Shown piece after piece: positions 58,406-64,000 of a DNA stretch of 64,000 nt. The stretch is from Shewanella marinintestina. GTDB lineage: Bacteria; Pseudomonadota; Gammaproteobacteria; Enterobacterales; Shewanellaceae. A program made the translations under genes and the position numbers. The stretch covers positions 248,001 to 312,000 of the forward strand of contig NZ_JAKILC010000002.1 in NCBI RefSeq assembly GCF_023283845.1, given 5' to 3'. The notes below the pieces were generated by a model, which saw nothing but the letters and a program-made list of their open reading frames with translations, ran no database searches and was not told where the DNA came from. Positions within the stretch are counted from its first letter, which is position 1; every line of letters starts with the position of its first letter.

Positions 58406-58727
58406 TATTATTATTCCCTTAATTTTCTGTCTAAGTTGCCTTAGTTTTTTCAGTGTTTAGTGGTACGAGGTCTAATCAGATTTAATACTAAAGCACCAGC
58501 ATTACACGAAGAAGACAATGATGTAAACAGCTTGTTAAAGCTGAAAAAGGTTTACACAACAGCAAAAATTAGTACAAAAAAAATGTGTAAACTTAGTTTT
58601 TAAAATCAATTGAGGCATATAGTATGGGCGTTTTTTATTAAGATGAATCCAGTGTAATAGGATGAATCGACTCTAAAAAGTTGTTAGTAAACGGCCTGTA
58701 AAAAGGGCGCCCAAAAGGAGTATAAAT
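58406..58727. other. Intergenic region between phoD and the MORN lipoprotein gene
   Basis: 322 bp with divergent promoters. It contains a 9-bp perfect inverted pair GTTTACACA (58550-58558) and TGTGTAAAC (58584-58592), and a third related ATGTAAAC at 58521-58528. No canonical PhoB box found. Confidence 0.55.
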
Positions 58728-59228
58728 ATGAATCGAGCGATTTTAGTCTTGAGTGTGTTGCTTGCTTTACTCGCAGGCTGTAGTAGCACAGAGCAAACAG
58801 TTCTCTATGACGACTTAGAGCAAAAAGGCGATGCTATCTATTATCAAGACGCCCTTTATACTGGAATATTTATACATAAGGACAGTCAGCAAAGAGTAAG
58901 AGCTAAAGGGTACCTTAAAGACGGTCTCCTCCAAGGAGAGGTTGTCAGCTATGACATTTATGCCAGAGTAATCAAAACCGAATACTTTAAAGATGGCAAA
59001 CCCCATGGGCTCTTCACCAAGTTCTATGAAGATGGCAGCATAGAAGAGCAAGGCCAATTTGAAGCGGGCGAAGCGGTCGGCAAATGGCTGCTTTATTATG
59101 AAACTGGCGCCCTAGCTCGGGAGTCTTTTCACAAAAATGACCGTCCTGAAGGACAGTGGACATACTTTAATGAAGATGGAACGATTAAAGAAACACGCGT
59201 CTATAAAAACGGTCAATGGATAGAATAA
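58728..59228 (+). CDS. MORN-repeat lipoprotein
   Basis: 166 residues; lipobox LLAGC (Cys18) then at least four MORN/YwqK-type repeats such as GKPHGLFTKFYEDGSIEEQG and AVGKWLLYYETGALARE and RPEGQWTYFNEDGTIKE. These beta-hairpin repeats act as scaffolds or membrane contacts; YwqK-like proteins are sometimes annotated as antitoxins, which is not justified here because no toxin is adjacent. AAGGAG gives a strong start. Confidence 0.8.
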   Translation: MNRAILVLSVLLALLAGCSSTEQTVLYDDLEQKGDAIYYQDALYTGIFIHKDSQQRVRAKGYLKDGLLQGEVVSYDIYARVIKTEYFKDGKPHGLFTKFYEDGSIEEQGQFEAGEAVGKWLLYYETGALARESFHKNDRPEGQWTYFNEDGTIKETRVYKNGQWIE

Positions 59229-59242
59229 AGCCCGCTTTGACG

Positions 59243-60385
59243 TTAGCGCCTAATACGTAAGGTGCAAATAACCGGAGCGTGATCGCTACTTTGGCTATCG
59301 CGCTCAAAGCTTGGATTCACTAGGTGCCTATCTTCGGTGTGATAATCACAAACCTCGGCAACGCTATTATCAAAACTGGGATCAAAGTCTGCTGAGAGTA
59401 ATATGTAATCCAGTACATTACCTTGCGCGCCGTAGTAATGAGTCGGCGCCCGCGATGCCCTTGCTTTAGCAAGCATTCGCTCTTCTTCCACGGCAATTTC
59501 ATCAGCGCTTGCATCGCTTGCCTTATCGCCAAATAAGTCCTGCAAACCTTGTTGAAACAGCTTATATCCATCGGTTAATGGGTAATTTGCTAACTCACCT
59601 AGACCCTCTTTTTCAAAACGCAGCTCACGGTTAGTTAACGGCGATAATACCGAGCTAGTCAGCTCTTCATTAAAGTCACCCATTAATACCATAGGCTGGT
59701 TGGTCTCAATCCGTCTTTGCAGCATGGCATGCAGCAGCAACACAGCTTCACTGCCGCGCTGAATACTCGACGCCCATTGGCCGAGACTGTTACGCCCTAA
59801 TAGCTCACCGAAGTTAACTAAAGGCGCCGCTGTCGCAGACCCTTTTTGCTGTACAAACTTGGGCGGAGGCAATTCATCCAGATGCGGGCGTTTAGATTTA
59901 AAGTGCACCACGTAGATATCGCAAAGGCCTATTTGCGGCAACTGCACCGTGACCCGCAGTGGTTTACGGCTAAATGCAAAGTTAGCATTAAGGCCGAGCC
60001 CATGAATGTACTCAGGCTCAGCTTCAATCGCGGTAACTTCAGTGAAAGGATATTTTGAGGCAAGAGCAACTACCGGATCGCGACAGATATAATCGTCAAT
60101 CACAGTTGGCTCACCCACAGTGGCAAAGTGCACATAGCCAGCAGCATGCATCTGTTCAGCGAGTGCCTGCGCAGAAAACACCTCTTGCAAGCCTATGATA
60201 TCCGGCTGATGCTGCGCTAAAAAATCCGCCAACCAGGTTTGCTTTTTTTGCCACTGCTCTGCGCTATAGATATTTTCAAAATCATAATAGGCTAATGGCG
60301 GCTCAATGTAATTAAACAGGTTAAAGCTCGCCAGTTTGACTCTATTGGTTTTAGCGTCTGTATTCGAATTTGCCATGTCAGCCAT
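59243..60385 (-). CDS. Endonuclease/exonuclease/phosphatase family protein
   Basis: 380-residue protein of the DNase I-like (EEP) fold with the four expected motifs: ASFNLFNY, GLQEVFS near 64, MGDFNEEL near 238 and SDHAPVICTL at the end. No signal peptide, so probably cytoplasmic. Members hydrolyse DNA, phosphoinositides or similar phosphodiesters; substrate unknown. AAAGG lies 6 nt before ATG 60385. Confidence 0.85.
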   Translation of the reverse strand: MADMANSNTDAKTNRVKLASFNLFNYIEPPLAYYDFENIYSAEQWQKKQTWLADFLAQHQPDIIGLQEVFSAQALAEQMHAAGYVHFATVGEPTVIDDYICRDPVVALASKYPFTEVTAIEAEPEYIHGLGLNANFAFSRKPLRVTVQLPQIGLCDIYVVHFKSKRPHLDELPPPKFVQQKGSATAAPLVNFGELLGRNSLGQWASSIQRGSEAVLLLHAMLQRRIETNQPMVLMGDFNEELTSSVLSPLTNRELRFEKEGLGELANYPLTDGYKLFQQGLQDLFGDKASDASADEIAVEEERMLAKARASRAPTHYYGAQGNVLDYILLSADFDPSFDNSVAEVCDYHTEDRHLVNPSFERDSQSSDHAPVICTLRIRR

Positions 60386-60449
60386 TACTACCTTTTAACT
60401 ACCTTTCACATATGGATGCCTAAGCGGGCGCTTTAGTTATAAAAGCAAG

Positions 60450-61388
60450 CTATGCAGCGCCTTTATTACCTTTTAATTTGATAAACAATTGCATCAATAA
60501 CACAGCTAATGCGCCAGCAATCACGCCAAAAATCGCATTCAAAATACTGGGAGTGATAAATGCCACTACGGGGCCGACAAAATCAAACGCCTCAACCCAA
60601 GCGGCAGCTGCGCTAATCTTATCGCCAATCCAATGCCAGCCGTGAGTTAAAATACCGCCGCCGACCATAAACATGGCAATAGTACCCACCACCGACAACG
60701 TCTTCATTAAATAAGGCGCTGAGTTTAATAGCATCATGCCAAAGCGACGCTTAAATCGCACCCACAGAGTTTCACCCGGGCGCTGGCTTAAATACAGTCC
60801 AGCATCATCAAGTTTCACAATGCCAGCCACCAAACCATACACGCCAATGGTCATCACAATCGCGATAACACTTAAAGTAAAAAACTGGGTACTTAGGCTT
60901 TTGTCAGCCACAATGCCTAACGTAATAGCAATGATCTCAGCCGATAATACAAAGTCAGTGCGAATAGCGCCTTTGACTTTGTTTTTCTCGTACTCTTTAA
61001 GGTCGGTAATCGGCTCTTCACTTACCTCAGCACCCGCTTGCGAATGCTTTTTCGCTGAATAGCTATGATAGATCTTTTCAAAGCCCTCATAGCATAAGAA
61101 CAAACCGCCAAACATCAGCAGCGGCGTTACCGCCCACGGGATAAAGGCGCTGATGAGCATAGCCGCTGGCACCAAAATGCATTTATTCTTAAAGGAGCCC
61201 ACAGCAACAGCCCATACCACTGGCAACTCTCTATCGGCACTCACACCCGTGACTTGTTGGGCATTTAAGGCTAAATCGTCTCCTAACACGCCCGCTGTTT
61301 TGCGGGCTGCTATTTTACTCATTGCGGCGACATCATCTAAAATCGTCGCGATATCATCTAACAAGGTTAATAAACTGGCCCCTGCCAT
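60450..61388 (-). CDS. yedI: DUF808 inner-membrane protein (YedI-like)
   Basis: 312 residues beginning MAGASLLTLLDDIATILDDVA, the DUF808/YedI start, with about six to eight hydrophobic spans and the conserved GGLFLCYEGFEK. Function unknown. GGAG 5 nt upstream of the ATG. Same strand as the EEP gene with a gap of about 60 bp; co-transcription possible. Confidence 0.88.
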   Translation of the reverse strand: MAGASLLTLLDDIATILDDVAAMSKIAARKTAGVLGDDLALNAQQVTGVSADRELPVVWAVAVGSFKNKCILVPAAMLISAFIPWAVTPLLMFGGLFLCYEGFEKIYHSYSAKKHSQAGAEVSEEPITDLKEYEKNKVKGAIRTDFVLSAEIIAITLGIVADKSLSTQFFTLSVIAIVMTIGVYGLVAGIVKLDDAGLYLSQRPGETLWVRFKRRFGMMLLNSAPYLMKTLSVVGTIAMFMVGGGILTHGWHWIGDKISAAAAWVEAFDFVGPVVAFITPSILNAIFGVIAGALAVLLMQLFIKLKGNKGAA

Positions 61389-61707
61389 ATCGACTCCTTT
61401 ATCGCTTAAAGGCGCTTAATACTGCTTGCTATAGCAACTTGCCATAACTGCTCACTATTACCGCGCCGAAAATCCATCTCACAACACCATTAAAAACGGT
61501 ATATCTGAAAAAGTACCGCACTTATGCTAAATAATCTAATGACAATATAATGTTAGCCGCTTCAAATCCTTTGTCTTCATATTTGCTAGATAAAACTTTT
61601 ACCTAACCCAAAGCAAAATTCAGCCCCGCTAAGCTGGTTAAGCGAGTATACTGTCGCCAATATTTTTAACCTTGCCTATTACTTTATCTTTAATAAAGGA
61701 TTTCATA
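61389..61707. other. Intergenic region between yedI and rpiA
   Basis: 319 bp holding the divergent promoters. AT-rich; no operator recognised. Confidence 0.4.
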
Positions 61708-62367
61708 ATGACTCAAGATGAAATGAAAAAAGCTGCCGGTTGGGCTGCATTGCAGTACGTAGAAGAGAACAGCATTGTTGGTGTAGGAACTGGCTCAACG
61801 GTTAATCACTTTATTGATGCGCTAGCAACAATGAAGTTCGATATCCAAGGCGCAGTATCAAGCTCTGAAGCATCAACAGAAAAAATGAAAGCGCTAGGTA
61901 TTCAAGTTTTCGATTTAAACAGTGTTAATGAGTTATCTGTTTATGTTGATGGCGCCGATGAAATCAACAGCCAAATGGACATGATTAAGGGTGGCGGAGC
62001 CGCGCTAACTCGCGAAAAAATCGTTGCCGCTGTCGCTGAAAAATTTGTTTGTATCGTTGATAACACTAAGCAAGTGGATATTCTGGGTGAGTTCCCACTG
62101 CCAATCGAAGTGATCCCAATGGCACGATCATACGTGGCACGTCAAATTGTTAAACTTGGCGGCGACCCCGTTTACCGTGAAGGTTGTGTTACCGATAACG
62201 GCAACATCATTCTTGACGTGTACAACATGCAGATCATGAAGCCAAAAGAGCTTGAAGAGCAGATTGACGGTATTGTTGGTGTTGTGACTAACGGTCTATT
62301 TGCTAAGCGCGGCGCAGACGTACTATTAGTCGGTACACCAGAAGGCGTCAAAACCGTTACTTTTTAA
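61708..62367 (+). CDS. rpiA: Ribose-5-phosphate isomerase A
   Basis: Interconverts ribose 5-phosphate and ribulose 5-phosphate in the pentose phosphate pathway. 219 residues with [13 protein letters not shown], the catalytic VDGADEI near 81 and [12 protein letters not shown] near 94. ATG 61708 with AAGGA 8 nt upstream gives the normal length; a TTG 12 codons earlier is rejected. Confidence 0.97.
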   Translation: MTQDEMKKAAGWAALQYVEENSIVGVGTGSTVNHFIDALATMKFDIQGAVSSSEASTEKMKALGIQVFDLNSVNELSVYVDGADEINSQMDMIKGGGAALTREKIVAAVAEKFVCIVDNTKQVDILGEFPLPIEVIPMARSYVARQIVKLGGDPVYREGCVTDNGNIILDVYNMQIMKPKELEEQIDGIVGVVTNGLFAKRGADVLLVGTPEGVKTVTF

Positions 62368-62405
62368 TGGTTAACAGTTCGCGATAACAGCTACGCCGAA
62401 ATTGC

Positions 62406-62433
62406 AAAAAGCCACTCATCGAGTGGCTTTTTT
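62406..62433. terminator. Bidirectional terminator, rpiA / rarD
   Basis: Stem AAAAAGCCACTC / GAGTGGCTTTTT, ATC loop, between converging genes. Confidence 0.9.
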
Positions 62434-62469
62434 CATTTAGAAACCAACAGCGTTAGTCGCTAATACTCA

Positions 62470-63408
62470 CTATGCGTGACGCTTGCTGCGGTACTTATTT
62501 CTTAACGCGGGTAATGCCTCTAACGAGCAAAGCAGTAATCCAGTCCAAATCAATGCAAAGCTCACCGCTTTAACTTGGTCAAAGTGTTCGTTAAACACTA
62601 ATACCGCCAACAAGAACTGCAAGCTAGGCTCAACATATTGCATTAAGCCTATCATCGACAAGCTAGTAGCACGAATAGCTAGGGCAAAGAACACTAACGG
62701 CATCAAGGTCACTGGCGCAGAGCCGATATACAGCCACAGCATAGTCGCATCACCGGCTAATGCAGATGAAATTACCACACTTTGGTCAGAGCCCCACAGC
62801 CACAATAAATACAGCGCAGCAAAAGGAATAAGCAGCAACGCTTCAACGGTCACAGAGGTTAGCGAGTCAAAACGAATAAACTTTTTACACAGGCCATAAA
62901 GCGCGAAAAAGCTGCCCATACTCAGTGCCAGCCACGGCAACTCGCCATAGCTATAGACCATATAACTGATCCCGCAGACGCCCAAGATCACCGCCATCTT
63001 TTGCGCAGCAGACAGCTTATCGCCCAAAAACAGCACACCTAAACCAATAGCGAACAACGGATTAATGAAAAAGCCCAAGCTTGCAGCCAATACTTGGCCG
63101 TGGGTCATCGCCCAAGTAAAGCTATACCAAGACACGCACATGATAAGCGATGCCAAACCGCACAAGAGTACCGACTTTTTATCGGCTTTTAGCATCGCCA
63201 GCGACGGCATTTTGCGGCCCAACAGCACAAATACCAACACCATAAACGGCACAGAAAACAAAATTCTAAACGCCAGTAATTCGTTAATATCCGCATTAGG
63301 TAGAAATTGATAATACAGCGGCATTAAGCCCCATAATAAAAACGAAAACGCAGCAAGCGCATTGCCTTTAAATGAGGAGGCAGCATGAGTAGCAGTAGAG
63401 GGTTGCAT
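62470..63408 (-). CDS. rarD: RarD-type EamA family transporter
   Basis: 312-residue inner-membrane protein with about ten helices in two EamA-type repeats; N-terminal FKGNALAAFSFLLWGLMPLYYQFL and the second-half YVEPSLQFLLAVLVFNE match RarD, a member linked to chloramphenicol sensitivity in Pseudomonas; physiological substrate unknown. Starts at ATG 63408 and divergent from the riboswitch-controlled region. Confidence 0.9.
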   Translation of the reverse strand: MQPSTATHAASSFKGNALAAFSFLLWGLMPLYYQFLPNADINELLAFRILFSVPFMVLVFVLLGRKMPSLAMLKADKKSVLLCGLASLIMCVSWYSFTWAMTHGQVLAASLGFFINPLFAIGLGVLFLGDKLSAAQKMAVILGVCGISYMVYSYGELPWLALSMGSFFALYGLCKKFIRFDSLTSVTVEALLLIPFAALYLLWLWGSDQSVVISSALAGDATMLWLYIGSAPVTLMPLVFFALAIRATSLSMIGLMQYVEPSLQFLLAVLVFNEHFDQVKAVSFALIWTGLLLCSLEALPALRNKYRSKRHA

Positions 63409-63799
63409 AGAAAGTTTACAAGGCTAGAGACAAAATTAGAGTGCGCTATTGTCGCATTTAGTCCGCAATAAAAGCGTGACAAAGCTCACCCTGCGTTATC
63501 GATATTTTCCTTGCCACATTCCTTGCCACAGCCCTGGCGATAATCATTGTGATAGCCCTTGTCATAGCCCTTATGATAGCCCTTGCCATAAAAGCGCGTT
63601 TTGACGATTTATCAGCACGAACTTTTAAGCTATTAAGAGATCCCCATCACATAAAACCGTGCCACCCAAGCCGCGATTGTCAGCGTTTTTTTGAACAAAC
63701 CTTACTTAAGTGTTTGCTTTTCAAACAGGTAATCAGCTAAGCGTTCAACAATTCGCTTCCTCCTGACAGCTTTTTACGATAGATTCCATTTGCTAAATT
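63409..63799. other. Intergenic region between rarD and the riboswitch
   Basis: About 390 bp, no supported gene. It contains a doubled CCTTGCCACA (about 63510-63535) and three 12-bp tandem repeats at 63551-63586. A 63-codon open frame begins in the repeats and has no ribosome site, so it was not called. Confidence 0.5.
63551..63586. repeat. 12-bp tandem repeat, three copies
   Basis: Units GATAGCCCTTGT, CATAGCCCTTAT and GATAGCCCTTGC follow one another; a broken CATA starts a fourth. Low-complexity sequence in an intergenic region. Confidence 0.85.
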
Positions 63800-63910
63800 A
63801 CATTTCGGCAAACCACTTGAAAAGGTGGGACGCAAAGCTTCCGGTCTGTCGGCGCAGTAAGTAGTCATTTATTAATGATTAACTGTGTCTATGATAGCGG
63901 GGTTGCCACT
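63800..63910 (+). ncRNA. c-di-GMP-I (GEMM) riboswitch
   Basis: The segment carries the conserved GEMM features in order: GGCAAACC (63808-63815) of P1, a GAAA-type hairpin (CCACTTGAAAAGGTGGG), the invariant GGGACGCAAAGC (63828-63839), a second hairpin, and the closing GATAGCGGGGTTGCC (63893-63907) that pairs back with P1. These aptamers bind cyclic di-GMP. A terminator hairpin follows directly, so it most likely controls transcription into a plus-strand gene beyond the window, whose identity is not visible. Direction of control (on or off) is not certain. Confidence 0.93.
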
Positions 63911-63917
63911 AGATAAA

Positions 63918-63966
63918 TCGGACTTATTACCAAGGTATTGTGCCTAGGCAAAGTCCGACTGTTTTT
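63918..63966 (+). terminator. Expression-platform terminator of the riboswitch
   Basis: Stem TCGGACTT (63918-63925) / AAGTCCGA (63951-63958) followed by CTGTTTTT. TTGCC of the riboswitch P1 3' strand (63903-63907) could instead pair with GGCAA at 63947-63951 near the terminator's 3' arm, a possible antiterminator. Confidence 0.75.
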
Positions 63967-64000
63967 AGTGCTCAGCATGCGCCGAGGTGTGGCATTAATT

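Noticed and set aside
58550..58592. TyrR box reading of the TGTAAA/TTTACA repeats
   Set aside because: TyrR needs a 6-bp spacer; observed spacing is far longer and the order is inverted.
59023..59228. YwqK-type antitoxin annotation for the MORN lipoprotein
   Set aside because: It is a lipoprotein with no adjacent toxin; the name would be misleading.
63549..63740. 63-codon frame starting in the 12-bp repeats (IALVIALMIALA)
   Set aside because: The hydrophobic start is only the translation of the tandem repeat; no ribosome site or family.

Overview
The window is chromosomal DNA of a marine gammaproteobacterium, most likely a Shewanella species. The evidence is gene content and order: lptD-surA-pdxA-ksgA-apaG-apaH, mdh divergent from argR, nrfA beside a narQ-narP pair, plus two-component, c-di-GMP and iron functions typical of that genus. 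Composition is even and moderately AT-rich. I saw no tRNA, rRNA, CRISPR, intact insertion sequence or prophage. Species-level placement is not possible by eye.

Layout. 0-9 kb (mostly minus strand): a Ycf46-like AAA ATPase, the YibH/YibI membrane pair, purT (plus), a 2-hydroxyacid dehydrogenase, an outer-membrane protein, djlA, and the cell-wall recycling genes murU and amgK. 9-16 kb (plus): the envelope/housekeeping run lptD, surA, pdxA, rsmA, apaG, apaH. 16-18 kb: a chemoreceptor behind a textbook sigma-28 promoter. 18-26 kb: a DUF3718 protein, folA, a split ThrE-like exporter (yjjB/yjjP), obgE-rpmA-rplU facing ispB, then mdh facing argR with ARG boxes between. 26-33 kb: a cupin, a Dyp-type peroxidase, a Fur-boxed ferric ABC importer (fbpABC), a GST and a ferredoxin-NADP reductase. 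33-41 kb: a periplasmic histidine phosphatase, small unknown genes, an Atm1-type ABC exporter, aroG and a transglutaminase/TPR lipoprotein. 41-48 kb, nitrogen: glnK-amtB behind NtrC and sigma-54 sites, an isochorismatase-like hydrolase, then nrfA facing narQ-narP with a NarP-type palindrome between. 48-56 kb: yacL, fkpA/slyX, a COG3014-lpoB lipoprotein pair, an M1 aminopeptidase, a PspB-like protein and a phosphoribosyltransferase. 56-64 kb: a PhoD-type phosphatase, a MORN lipoprotein, an EEP-family nuclease, yedI, rpiA, rarD.

The most notable non-coding item is at the right edge (63.8-63.97 kb): a c-di-GMP-I (GEMM) riboswitch followed by a terminator hairpin, controlling a gene beyond the window. 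Others are a perfect 18-bp inverted repeat with a 3-nt loop inside pdxA, two members of one MITE-like repeat family (35.2 and 47.9 kb), a fumarate/nitrate-regulator-type box in front of a 65-aa four-cysteine protein, and an intercistronic hairpin between fbpA and fbpB. I did not find a clear multi-gene system of unknown type; most of the window is well-conserved core genome.
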